From contig JAYQSL010000004.1 in the NCBI GenBank assembly GCA_038146865.1, forward strand, positions 1 through 64,000: DNA of 64,000 nt, given 5' to 3'. The first letter of the stretch is position 1, and each line of letters starts with the position of its first letter. Shown here piece after piece: positions 33,285 through 42,088 of the stretch. Under the pieces are notes generated by a model that made no database searches, had not been told where the DNA came from, and was given only the letters and a program-made list of their open reading frames with translations. A program made the translations under genes and the position numbers. Origin of the DNA: GCA-2709075 sp038146865 (GTDB lineage: Bacteria; Pseudomonadota; Alphaproteobacteria; MPNO01; UBA2964).

Positions 33285-34085
33285 TTATTTTATTTTATTA
33301 TGGATCCTTGCTAGTGGGAATGAGATCACAAAAATGGTGGCCAATGCTGCCACGATTGTTGGACCCGAAGGGGTGTCTAATTCAAATGAGAAATACATTC
33401 CGATAATGACTGAAATGGTTCCAATCAAGCAGGCGATTATGGCCATCATTTCCGGTGATTTCGAAAGCTGACGAGAGGCAGCAGGGGCAATTATAAGCAT
33501 CGAAGCGATCAGTAAAATTCCAACAATTTTTATCGAGATGGCAACAACGATTGTCATCAAAAACATAAGAAGTATCTGAAGACGAGATACCGCCACCTGC
33601 TCCGCTTGGGCCAGGTCTTCATCGATCGTCATTAAAACAAGAGACGACCAATTTAATGCCAATGTTAGAAGGATAAAGCTACCGCCAATTACGAGCCACC
33701 AAATTTGATCGTCGCCAACCGTCAAGATATCCCCAAATAAATAGCTATGGAGGTCTATTCTTTGCTCTAAGAGGCTTATCGTAACGACTCCAACGGAGAG
33801 GGCAGCGTGTGCAAGTATTCCAAGAAGGGTATCTGTTGCAAAAATTCCTTTCCTTTGTAGCCAAACCAAAAGCAAAGCAAAGAATGAGCAAAGGATTATA
33901 ATCGATAGATTAAGATTAATTCCCAGCGCTATTCCAAAGGCCACGCCTAAAAGAGCGCTGTGGGCTAATGAGTCGCCAAAATAGGCCATACGGCGCCAGA
34001 CAACAAAACAACCCATGACACCGGCAACAAGGGCCACAATAATACCCGCTAATAAACCTTTTATAATAAATGATTCAATGAGCAT
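33285..34085 (-). CDS. znuB: Zinc ABC transporter permease ZnuB
   Basis: 266 residues with about eight transmembrane helices in the ABC-3 permease pattern. The start MLIESFIIKGLLAGIIVALV and the conserved GVMGCFVVWRRMAYFGDSLAHSALLG are diagnostic. It overlaps the ATPase gene by 11 bases and lies in an operon with it. Together with the binding protein, encoded divergently 2 kb away, it imports Zn2+. No stop or gap problems. Confidence 0.92.
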   Translation of the reverse strand: MLIESFIIKGLLAGIIVALVAGVMGCFVVWRRMAYFGDSLAHSALLGVAFGIALGINLNLSIIILCSFFALLLVWLQRKGIFATDTLLGILAHAALSVGVVTISLLEQRIDLHSYLFGDILTVGDDQIWWLVIGGSFILLTLALNWSSLVLMTIDEDLAQAEQVAVSRLQILLMFLMTIVVAISIKIVGILLIASMLIIAPAASRQLSKSPEMMAIIACLIGTISVIIGMYFSFELDTPSGPTIVAALATIFVISFPLARIHNKIK

Positions 34086-34791
34086 GTGAGTGATTGTGCC
34101 CGTGTTGATAGACCGCCATCATCTCGGCCATATCATTGCCAAAAAGAGTTATGAATTCAGGGTCTTTGGTAACTACTTGCGGTTCACCTGAGCAACATAC
34201 GTGATGAAATAAACAAATGACTTTCTTGGTTGTAGCCATCACCATGTGTAGGTCGTGGGAGACCATAAGAATGGAGAAAGATCTTTTTTCATAAATTTCG
34301 CTAAGAAGCTTATAAAATGCTAGCTGACCGGAGATATCCAGATTTTGAGCTGGTTCATCGAGTATCAACAGGTCTGGTGCTCCTATCAATGCTCTCGCTA
34401 CAAGAATTCTTTGGAGTTCGCCTCCAGATAGGATATTCAAAGGTTTATTAACCAACGCCTCTATATTTGTTTCAGCGGTAATTGTTTCCAGCTCTTCTGC
34501 TGATACCTTTTTTCTCAGTCTTAAGAATTGGCCGACCGAAATCGGCATTGTTTGCTCTGAAGTGAATTGTTGAGGGACGTAACCAATTCGGAGATGGCGT
34601 TTCCGCTTAATGTTGCCATTATCGGGAATATAGAAACCCATTAGACATTTCAGAAGCATGGATTTACCCCCGCCATTGGGCCCTAAGATCGTAATAAATT
34701 CAGACTCGCCGATGGTTAAAGAGACATTGTCCAGAATTTTTGTTTCACCACGATTTACAGTGATATTTGAAGCTGTAATCAGATCAGTCAT
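34075..34791 (-). CDS. znuC: Zinc ABC transporter ATPase ZnuC
   Basis: 238 residues. Walker A GPNGGGKS at 37-44, Q-loop near YVPQQF, signature LSGGELQR at 121-128, Walker B LLILDEPAQNLD at 141-152 and the switch His in MVSHDLHMV. The C-terminus is a His-rich tail (HQHGHNHSHAH), common in zinc importers and a possible zinc buffer or sensor. First gene of znuCB. No clear Zur palindrome was seen in its upstream 200 bases, unlike znuA. Confidence 0.93.
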   Translation of the reverse strand: MTDLITASNITVNRGETKILDNVSLTIGESEFITILGPNGGGKSMLLKCLMGFYIPDNGNIKRKRHLRIGYVPQQFTSEQTMPISVGQFLRLRKKVSAEELETITAETNIEALVNKPLNILSGGELQRILVARALIGAPDLLILDEPAQNLDISGQLAFYKLLSEIYEKRSFSILMVSHDLHMVMATTKKVICLFHHVCCSGEPQVVTKDPEFITLFGNDMAEMMAVYQHGHNHSHAH

Positions 34792-34916
34792 TTATTGCTA
34801 CGTTTATTTGAAACAACTCAGTTTTTTGCATTTAAGAAACTCGAGCAGCGATAACGATTTAATACGACGACCACATAAATAGATCTCTCGGATCTGGGTC
34901 GCAACTGATATTGAAA

Positions 34917-34945
34917 AAAGGATGGAGTATTGAGCTCCATCCTTT
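34917..34945. terminator. Hairpin terminator after the zinc porin gene
   Basis: AAAGGATGGAG and CTCCATCCTTT pair perfectly around seven bases. Read on the minus strand it is followed by a T-rich tract, as expected for the end of the porin transcript; A/T tracts on both sides would allow action in both directions. Confidence 0.8.
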
Positions 34946-34999
34946 GTTTAATTTTTTTGAAACTTACTCGCTGTTTTGGGTCTATCCAAGGATGAAAAC

Positions 35000-36127
35000 C
35001 TAAAATTCTATGTCGTAAGAAATCTTCGTTCCAATGCGGTCTTTTCTTTCATTTTCTTCTTCTGATTGCTTATAACCTAAGGAGACATTGATGCCATTCT
35101 GGAACGTGTAGCCAAGGGATATTTGTCCAATATAGCCATCATGGTTTTCATCAGCTTCGCCGGCTTCATTATTGATATCGGTATGCGTTCCACCGATATT
35201 CCAATTTTTGTAATCGAATTTGAAACCAATTGTTGTATGTATCCTATCGTGTCTTTCTTCACCACCGAGGTGACTTATTGACATTCTCTCGAGGAAAACC
35301 CTGGTAGAAAGGTTTTTTGTCAACGGTTGTTTGTATGCCAGCGAGGCGACAAACCGGGTTTCTGGTTTTTCGTTGCCTGACCCAGGGGCCTGTCGGGCAT
35401 ATCCTAATTTGTAAGATAAACCCTCAGCCAAATCATTTTTCAGAGAATAAAAATCTCTTCCGGCCAGCGAGACTGCATAGGAATTGAACTTCTCGGTATT
35501 CGCCAATCCTCCGTCGGACTTGTTTCTACTACCCCTATTGTGCATTAGCGAACCACTCAACAATGTGTCCTTGAAAAAGGTGCTAACGTTAAGTGTATGA
35601 ACACCATAATCACCAGCATCGTGCGATAATTTGGTGCCGAGGCCGATGTGTTCCTTTAGCATGTATCCTTCAGCTACTTGATATCCGAATAAACCGGGCC
35701 ATGAATGATAATCGAAACCAAGTTCTGGATTGAACTTTCCTGCATATACTTTAAGTCCGTCACTTTCATAACTGAGGGTCAATTGTTCAATTATGAGTGG
35801 ATGGGCATCAAAAAACTGGTCACCAGTTCGTACGGCTCCTCCGCCGTGGGCATGTCCAGCTGGCTCGCCTTCTAATTTTATATTTGAGTCGACCGAGAAA
35901 TTCTTATTGAACCGATATCCTAATTCCATGTGGGAATGGGAATAAGTTTGTTCTACTTCTTCGGACGCTTCTGGTGCCGCGTAGATACTCTCATACAAAA
36001 TGGTGGCGTCGAGGTGAGCATAAAACCCCGCTTTATCCGCATGGTTGTGATGGTCATGGCCCTCTGCGGCGTGGGCTGGCTGTGCTAATAATATAAACAA
36101 AGCGAGTGGGGGAATAAAATTGATCAT
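35000..36127 (-). CDS. His-rich outer-membrane porin-like protein, zinc-linked
   Basis: 375 residues. Signal peptide ends near QPAHAAEG, followed by HDHHNHADK. The body is made of alternating amphipathic beta strands (for example AHLDATILYES, KVYAGKFNPELGF, GHTHTDIN-like turns) and ends YDIEF with a terminal Phe, the usual outer-membrane beta-barrel signature. The His/Asp-rich N-terminus and GHAHGGG loop suggest zinc binding. It is divergent from znuA across two Zur-like palindromes, so it is likely induced by zinc starvation and helps zinc across the outer membrane. No TonB-box was seen, which favours a porin. Confidence 0.75.
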   Translation of the reverse strand: MINFIPPLALFILLAQPAHAAEGHDHHNHADKAGFYAHLDATILYESIYAAPEASEEVEQTYSHSHMELGYRFNKNFSVDSNIKLEGEPAGHAHGGGAVRTGDQFFDAHPLIIEQLTLSYESDGLKVYAGKFNPELGFDYHSWPGLFGYQVAEGYMLKEHIGLGTKLSHDAGDYGVHTLNVSTFFKDTLLSGSLMHNRGSRNKSDGGLANTEKFNSYAVSLAGRDFYSLKNDLAEGLSYKLGYARQAPGSGNEKPETRFVASLAYKQPLTKNLSTRVFLERMSISHLGGEERHDRIHTTIGFKFDYKNWNIGGTHTDINNEAGEADENHDGYIGQISLGYTFQNGINVSLGYKQSEEENERKDRIGTKISYDIEF

Positions 36128-36165
36128 CGAGGTCTCTTTGATTTAGTTGTTGAGTTTTTTTAATA

Positions 36166-36208
36166 TGTTATATTATAACAATTAAATTGATATGTTATAA
36201 TATAACAT
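36166..36208. promoter_or_regulatory. Two Zur-type operators between porin and znuA
   Basis: TGTTATATTATAACA (36166-36180) and ATGTTATAATATAACAT (36192-36208) are near-identical perfect palindromes, with centres 27 bases apart. This matches the alphaproteobacterial Zur operator as I remember it (GTTATAnnATAAC core). Each could serve one of the two divergent genes, which both have zinc functions. The zur gene is not in the window. Confidence 0.8.
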
Positions 36209-36243
36209 TCCTCAACCTCAAAGTATTATTCGAGGAAACTTTT

Positions 36244-37170
36244 ATGAAGCATTTATTCTCAATATTTTCTTTATTAGGGCTAATCGGTCTCTCGCAGAAT
36301 GCTGCTAAAGTGAGTGCAAGCGAAATTGCAGTTAGCATTAAGCCCTTGCATTCCTTGGTTACTGCTGTAGCCGGTAATACAGCTAAACCTTATCTCTTGG
36401 TTGCAGGAAACTCCTCACCTCATGGCTTCAAGTTTAAGCCTTCCCAATTGGTTGTGCTCAGCACTGCAAAAATCATCTTTTATATCGATGAAGATTTCGA
36501 AACCTTTATGGAGAACGCCCTAAATTCCATTCCCAAAAGCGTTAAAAAGGTGGCCGTTGCCAAGAGGGGGCGAGTACAATTTTTACCCCTTCGGAAGGGC
36601 GGAGCTTGGGAAAAAGAAAAACATGACGGCCACAATCACGGGCATGATCATGGCTCCAATGATATGCACGTTTGGCTGGATCCCAAAAATGCGGTCCGAA
36701 TGGCAAAGGGAATTGTGAGAGCGCTTTCCAAGGTCTTCCCCGAAAACAAAGAGATTTACAGGTCCAACGCTCGGAAGTTAGTAGGCAGCATATCAAAAGC
36801 CGATCAGGAACTTGAAAATTATTTTGGTAAGGGGAAAACCCGACCGTTTATTGTTTTTCATGATGCCTATCAATACTTCGAGAAAAGGTATGGCCTTGAA
36901 GGGGTGGGGTCTATAACGTTCGACCCGCACGATTTCCCATCACCCAAACGCCTGAGAGAGGTTAGAAAAAAATTGAGAACCACAAAAGCCGCCTGTGTTT
37001 TCAAAGAGCCCCAGTTTTCTGATCGATTGGTAAAGACGGTTGTGCAGGGTACTTCTGCAAAAATAGTCTCCCTTGATCCTTTGGGAAGCAGCATTAAGGC
37101 CGGTCCGGAAATGTATTTGTCCCTAATTCGACAGACCCGAGATAGCTTTACCCAATGTTTTCAACATTAG
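36244..37170 (+). CDS. znuA: Zinc-binding periplasmic protein ZnuA
   Basis: 308 residues from MKHLFSIF, with GAGGAAA as ribosome site; a longer reading starts inside the Zur region. The signal peptide ends near KVSAS. Typical metal-site elements are HSLVTAVAG, the His-rich loop HDGHNHGHDHGS (about residues 137-148), MHVWLDPKNA, HDAYQYFEKRY and later Asp in the SLDPLGSS loop. The loop marks zinc rather than manganese members. A strong terminator follows. Confidence 0.93.
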   Translation: MKHLFSIFSLLGLIGLSQNAAKVSASEIAVSIKPLHSLVTAVAGNTAKPYLLVAGNSSPHGFKFKPSQLVVLSTAKIIFYIDEDFETFMENALNSIPKSVKKVAVAKRGRVQFLPLRKGGAWEKEKHDGHNHGHDHGSNDMHVWLDPKNAVRMAKGIVRALSKVFPENKEIYRSNARKLVGSISKADQELENYFGKGKTRPFIVFHDAYQYFEKRYGLEGVGSITFDPHDFPSPKRLREVRKKLRTTKAACVFKEPQFSDRLVKTVVQGTSAKIVSLDPLGSSIKAGPEMYLSLIRQTRDSFTQCFQH

Positions 37171-37212
37171 TTTTGAGTAAATTTTCAATCAATCTGGATT
37201 TCGATAGAGAGT

Positions 37213-37253
37213 AGAGAAAGCAAAGGATCGGGGATCTTTTGCTTTCTCTTTTA
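37213..37253 (+). terminator. Rho-independent terminator after znuA
   Basis: AGAGAAAGCAAAGGATC pairs with GATCTTTTGCTTTCTCT (one G-U pair) around a tiny loop, followed by TTTTA. A 17-base stem just downstream of the znuA stop. Confidence 0.85.
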
Positions 37254-37419
37254 TCGGCCTCACTCCTTTAACGTTATTGATTACTAAAATTGAGATCCCA
37301 AATCGTTGGCCTGACTTTTTTTTGCCATAAAAATTCAAAAAAAATCCACAAATCTAGCAAATAACGGCCATGTTTTTGCTTTCTTAATGACCCCTCATTT
37401 CATTGAGAAAGGAAAATTA

Positions 37420-37572
37420 ATGAGTGTCTTAAAGGTAAGTCATAAGGATTTAAACGCAAGCGCCAGTGCATTTAACGAGCTTCATAGCTTGCTTTGCGTT
37501 TCTGTTGGGTCTGAGAACGTCGGATACATCCAAATAGAACTTGGAACCGAGTTAAAGAGAGGTGGTAAGTAA
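37420..37572 (+). CDS. Small protein, first gene of the bactofilin operon
   Basis: 50 residues starting at MSVLKVSHK with GAAAGGAAAA upstream. No signal or membrane helix; not recognised. It overlaps the next start (TAATG), so it belongs to the bactofilin operon. Its two cysteine-free strands and basic end give no function. Confidence 0.5.
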   Translation: MSVLKVSHKDLNASASAFNELHSLLCVSVGSENVGYIQIELGTELKRGGK

Positions 37573-37898
37573 TGTCCGCTCTTCTTCTTACCGCATTTGC
37601 AGTAGTAGTTGCGACCAACGAGATTTGCAAAAGTCATAATCTAAAATCAACACCAACTGCGTCAATTGAGATGCCTCATTCCTCAAATGACAATCGCAGA
37701 GATGAAAAAAAGTTTCTGAGTCCCAATAGTGATGTCGATTTGCCCCATAAAAAAATGGTCAAATTGAGGACAACTGAGTTAGGCGGATCGGAGACCAAAG
37801 ATCTTAAAAAGAATCAAGGGATAATGACCGGTTGGGCGACCGAGGAAAAAGTGGATCTTAAAAATTTAGGGAAAACAGACCCTACATGGATGAAATGA
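37572..37898 (+). CDS. Hypothetical protein, second gene of the bactofilin operon
   Basis: 108 residues. A short hydrophobic start (MSALLLTAFAVVVAT) could be a signal anchor; the rest is polar and Lys/Asp-rich without predicted strands, probably disordered (for example HKKMVKLRTTELGGSETKDL). It is 13 bases before the bactofilin gene. It might tether or regulate the bactofilin filament at the membrane, by position only. Confidence 0.55.
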   Translation: MSALLLTAFAVVVATNEICKSHNLKSTPTASIEMPHSSNDNRRDEKKFLSPNSDVDLPHKKMVKLRTTELGGSETKDLKKNQGIMTGWATEEKVDLKNLGKTDPTWMK

Positions 37899-37911
37899 GA
37901 GGGGCTGTGCG

Positions 37912-38403
37912 ATGAATTTAAAAAGACCAATAAACGTGTTTGCAAGCGAATTGCCAGCAACCGACGCCAAAATAACGGTGAATTCAGAGGTCATAGGAGA
38001 ATCTAACCCAAATGACACCTTTTCATCTCCGGGTTCTGATAACGCGAAAGAAGGAATGATTTATATTGGGCAAGGAATAGAATACTCAGGTTCGATTTTA
38101 AAGGCACAATCTGTGGTTATTAGGGGGAAAGGTGAAGGAGAAATTAAAACAGAAAAGTTAGAGGTCCAGAGTAATGGAAACTTTAAAGGAAAGGTAAAAG
38201 CGAATGATGTCACGATAGCCGGACAATTGGAGGGCGAGTTAGTTGTATCAGGGAGCTTAACTATTAGGGCGTCTGGCCGGGTCGAGGGAGACATAGCTTA
38301 TGAAAAATTATCGATCGACGATGGGGGGGTCGTAATCGGAAATATCTCGCTCGGAAAAAATGACGTTGATCCGTTAATCAAACTGAAAAATCAGGTCTCT
38401 TGA
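37912..38403 (+). CDS. Bactofilin
   Basis: 163 residues. The polymer-forming bactofilin domain (DUF583) fills residues about 45-155: YIGQGIEYSGSILKAQSVVI, GEIKTEKLEVQSNGNFKGKV, then IAGQLEGELVVSGSLTIRAS and GRVEGDIAYEKLSI, the regular right-handed beta-helix turns. The polar N-terminal tail is typical. Bactofilins form filaments that place cell-wall enzymes, stalk or chromosome proteins. Here no peptidase partner is adjacent; two small uncharacterised proteins precede it. Confidence 0.9.
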   Translation: MNLKRPINVFASELPATDAKITVNSEVIGESNPNDTFSSPGSDNAKEGMIYIGQGIEYSGSILKAQSVVIRGKGEGEIKTEKLEVQSNGNFKGKVKANDVTIAGQLEGELVVSGSLTIRASGRVEGDIAYEKLSIDDGGVVIGNISLGKNDVDPLIKLKNQVS

Positions 38404-38623
38404 CTTAAGTCGCTGGAGTTTCTTACCCATAGATTTCCTTGTCTCAACATTTTTTCTGGTTCAAGTGGATAGTCTCTGTTCACGCAGTAACGAATATACG
38501 GCAAAGGCTTCGTTTGAGAGATGTTTTGAGGATTGACTCTGTCATCGGTTTCACGGTGCTATAGGTCACTGCATCTACGGTGAGAGTCTCGAGAAACTGC
38601 TGTTTGATAGAATCAGGGAGCTA
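38404..38623. other. Intergenic region before the dehalogenase gene
   Basis: About 220 bases without a gene, repeat or clear hairpin. AGGGAG just before the next ATG is its ribosome site. Confidence 0.4.
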
Positions 38624-40821
38624 ATGCTTTTTTATCCACGCTCTAAAAATAGGCCTTTTCATCTAGGTACATTTCCTCTTGAGATCTTACCACGGGACGC
38701 AAATGTTTTTGAGAGTGAGGCCAATAAACCGCGGGTAAGTCAGGGAACACTGCCGGCATCGCAAGGCCCACTTGGAGATGCTGCGACCAAGTACTGTTCT
38801 TTATTCGAGCGGTTTCTAGAGGAGGATCCGGTTGAAAAGCAGGCGCCTGTACCTTCAGATCTCGATAGGCGCGCCCAAGACGTAAAGGGCTGCGCCTATT
38901 TCATGGATGCAAGTCAGGTGGGTATTTGTCGGATCCCCGAAAACGCATGGTTAATTGGGGAGCAGTCGGATACGGGCCATACGCATGCCGTTGTTATGCT
39001 ATTTGAGCATTCATCTTTACCGGAGCAAGCTAATTTAGCCTACTCACTAATAAAGGGTGCAAGTGAGTCCACCCATAGAATGCGTCACTTGAAATTTCGG
39101 CCTGTGTTGGCGGGCACTTGCGGCAAATGGGGTTTCAGACCCGCATTCATGTTTTGGGTAACAGTAAATTAGACCTCGATAGAATGGCTGTATTATCGGG
39201 GTTATGTGTTCGCAAGGACGAGCTTCTCCTCAATCCATTTTTCGAAGAGAAGTTCACCATCGCTGTGATCTCAACAGATTATGAGCTAGCGGTGGATGAT
39301 CCACTGTCTCCTAATGTGGGCAGGGTGAAGAATTTATCTTATTGGAGAGGTATTAACGGAGCAGTTTCAGGCCGGGAACGTGCGCGTCGAAAAAAAAGAA
39401 AATCTTATGATAGCCGATATCCGATGGAGACGGTTAAGCGAGTAGATCGTCCGACGACACTTATTTTAGATGATGAGGTTCCCCGAGTTCCCAAAAGAGC
39501 AGCCTTTTTCGAAAGAGCGTTGCAGGGCGATTTGGGTGAAAAAGCCCAGCGTGAAAGGACACGTTTTTCGTTCAAACACCCTCTCTCAATGAGCCTATTG
39601 AAAGTAATCCGATCAATGGTGCCCTATCAGGGAGGTGAAACCGCTCATTCATTCGATAACAAAGATTTTAGAAACCCTGCGGAGAATGCCAAAGCGATAA
39701 AATCTCTATCATATTTCCTTGGTTCAGATTTGACGGGAATTTGTGAAATACCGAGATATGCTTGGTATTCCCATAAAGAGAATGGGGAGCCCCTTGATCG
39801 TTACCATAAGTACGCGGTGGTTATGTTAATCGACCAAGGTTACGACACGATGGAAGGTGCTTCAGGAGATGATTGGATTTCTGGGGTACAATCGATGAGA
39901 GGCTATCTTCGAGGGGCAGAGATAGCGGGAGTGATGGGAGAAACTCTCAGATCGATGGGATTTTCCTCCCGGTCACAAACTAACGCTGACTCAGACGTCT
40001 TACATATCCCCTTGGTGCTATGGGCTGGCCTTGGCGAGCTAAGTCGCATTGGAGAGTTGGTTCTTAATCCTTTTGTAGGCCCCAGGTTTAAATCTGTGGT
40101 TTTGACGACGGATCTGCCATTGAAGGTTGATAAACCGATAGATTTTGGCCTCCAGTATTTTTGTGAAAATTGTCATAAATGCGATCGTGAATGTCCCTGT
40201 GATGCAATTCCCCATGGGCCTAAAGTTATGTTCAATGGATATGAGATTTGGAAGCCTGATGTTGAACGATGCACTCGCTATAGGTTAACCAATTCCAAGG
40301 GATCAGCGTGTGGGCGTTGCATGAAGACCTGCCCTTTAAATAAAGTCGTGGACATGGACGGCGCTTTGATGACAAGGGTAGCAAGTTGGCTTGGGGTGAA
40401 CGCTCGTTTTATGAAGCCTTTTTTGGTCCCGATTGCCACATGGTTAGATGATAGATTAGGCAATGGGATGAGAAACCCCGTAAAAAAATGGTGGTTCGAT
40501 CACGAAATCACCGAGGAGGGGGTCGTTGAAGCCAAGGCAACCAATCAGAGAGATATCGAACCGTATCGGGAGGTAGATATAACTGGGCAAAAGGTGGCCT
40601 ATTATCCGGCTGATGTAATGCCGGCTCCTGATCAACCTAATCCATATCCAATCGATAGAAAGGCGGCCCTTGGGGCTAAAACTAAACTAGAAACCCCAGC
40701 TGAAGCTGTTGCGCGTGTTGCGAGGGGTGAAGGGCCCCCTAGTCATTACCAACCCACGCCGCCACTCGGTTCAGGGGTTGTTCAGGGTCGAACTAGCAGC
40801 CCCTATGCTGAGGATCCATAA
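38624..40821 (+). CDS. Reductive dehalogenase-like protein (RdhA family), one frameshift
   Basis: About 730 codons when joined near 39117, where one T is missing: AGT-LRQMGFQ. Two related halves are visible, GCAYFMDASQVGICRIPENA and SLSYFLGSDLTGICEIPRYA, each followed by YAVVML-type strands: the nitroreductase-like B12-binding fold repeated. After the second half come two 4Fe-4S motifs, CENCHKCDRECPCDAIP and CGRCMKTCPLNKV. There is no Tat signal and no RdhB anchor gene, so this is the cytoplasmic, non-respiratory type that removes halogens in aerobic marine bacteria using a B12 cofactor. No fused reductase domain at the C-terminus; an external electron donor is needed. Confidence 0.82.
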
Positions 40822-40935
40822 AACAAATTTTCAATTCCAACCTTTTGATTTTTCAAACTGGTTCTAACTAATCTTGTTATTAACTTTCCCTATTAAAAGA
40901 TGGACGCTGGAAAGTTTTATGATTAATTAAAATCT

Positions 40936-41991
40936 ATGGATTTTGGTATTTTTTCTAACGGGTTCCGACCCCATACGACTGCTGCACAAACTTATCAAGA
41001 TGATATTGATGAGATTGTTCTCGCCGACAAATTGGGGTTTCGAGACGTTTTTATCAGTGAACACCATGGCGAAGCGCCATATATTAATCGCGTAGACACG
41101 ATACCTGCGCCTGAGTTTATGATGTGCAAATTGGCAGGGCTTACCCAAAATATTCGGATGGGTGCTGCGGTGAAGCTCTTGCACCTTCATCACCCCCTCG
41201 ATATTGCCGTTCAGGCTGCAACTATTGAGAATTTGATTGGGAAAGGCAGATTTATATTTGGGTTTGGATCGGGTTTTCCGCATCCGCAAGCCTCGATTTC
41301 CCGAGGGCTAACTTTTGAAGATAGACATTCCCGCTTAAGAGAGGCGCTGGACACCGTACTCCGATGCTGGGCCGAGGATGAGCCCTTTGATTTGGATGGG
41401 AAGTATTGGCGTGGGGAGAATTTGGTGGCTTTACCAAAACCACTGACTCATCCTCATATGCCGATGGCTACAGCCTCTGACTCACCGGAAACAATAAAGA
41501 TGGCGGGAGAACGGGGTTATACTCTTCTTTGCGCGTTTTTTGAGTCTGAAGAAATGCTGCGAGGAAAAGCAGATTTGTACGAAGAAGCCGGTCGTAAGGC
41601 CGGCCACTCAGACCCTAGAAAAGGTGTGGCGGGATCAAGGGCAGTTTATGTCGCGCGCTCCAAAGCACAGGCCTTCGAAGATTTAAGGCCCGCGGTAACC
41701 CATGAAGTTGGTTTGCAGGCGGAACGGGGTTTTCTGGCGGTTCTCAAGCGGGTTTATGGAGTAGAGGTGCCCAATACAAAAAACGCATTAGATGCTTTGG
41801 TTGAAGCCGGGATCTATGTCCTTGGGTCACCGGATGAAGTCAGTGAGAATTTGAGATCTTATTACAAAGGATGCGGTGGTTTTGGTTCGTTTCTCTTGGT
41901 AGGCGGTAAGAATTGGGCAACTAAGGAAAAGAGGGCCCTCTCTCTCACTCGGTTCGCGGAAGAGGTTATTCCTAATCTTCAAGACCTATAG
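40936..41991 (+). CDS. LLM-class flavin-dependent monooxygenase
   Basis: 351 residues in the luciferase-like (beta/alpha)8 fold: MDFGIFSNGFRP at the start, DAVFISEHH-like DVFISEHHGEAPY at about residue 37, GRFIFGFGSGFP near 100 and YEEAGRKAGH later. It uses reduced FMN supplied by a reductase to oxidise an organic substrate. It follows the reductive dehalogenase on the same strand; the two might process one halogenated compound, but 110 bases separate them and the link is inference. Confidence 0.88.
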   Translation: MDFGIFSNGFRPHTTAAQTYQDDIDEIVLADKLGFRDVFISEHHGEAPYINRVDTIPAPEFMMCKLAGLTQNIRMGAAVKLLHLHHPLDIAVQAATIENLIGKGRFIFGFGSGFPHPQASISRGLTFEDRHSRLREALDTVLRCWAEDEPFDLDGKYWRGENLVALPKPLTHPHMPMATASDSPETIKMAGERGYTLLCAFFESEEMLRGKADLYEEAGRKAGHSDPRKGVAGSRAVYVARSKAQAFEDLRPAVTHEVGLQAERGFLAVLKRVYGVEVPNTKNALDALVEAGIYVLGSPDEVSENLRSYYKGCGGFGSFLLVGGKNWATKEKRALSLTRFAEEVIPNLQDL

Positions 41992-42049
41992 AAGTATTTT
42001 ATTTCAATTGGCTCTAACAGAAATTTAAGAAAAAACTTTAAATACTATG

Positions 42050-42081
42050 ATCCTCCTCCCCAGTTAATCGGGGAGGAGGAT
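42050..42081. terminator. Perfect 12-bp hairpin between convergent genes
   Basis: ATCCTCCTCCCC and GGGGAGGAGGAT pair perfectly around AGTTAATC. It ends the DctP transcript on the minus strand (T-rich beyond) and may also end the monooxygenase transcript. Confidence 0.85.
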
Positions 42082-42088
42082 AAGAGGT

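Noticed and set aside
38624..40821. QueG epoxyqueuosine reductase
   Set aside because: QueG also has B12 fold and 4Fe-4S motifs but is about half this length and lacks the duplicated N-terminal half.
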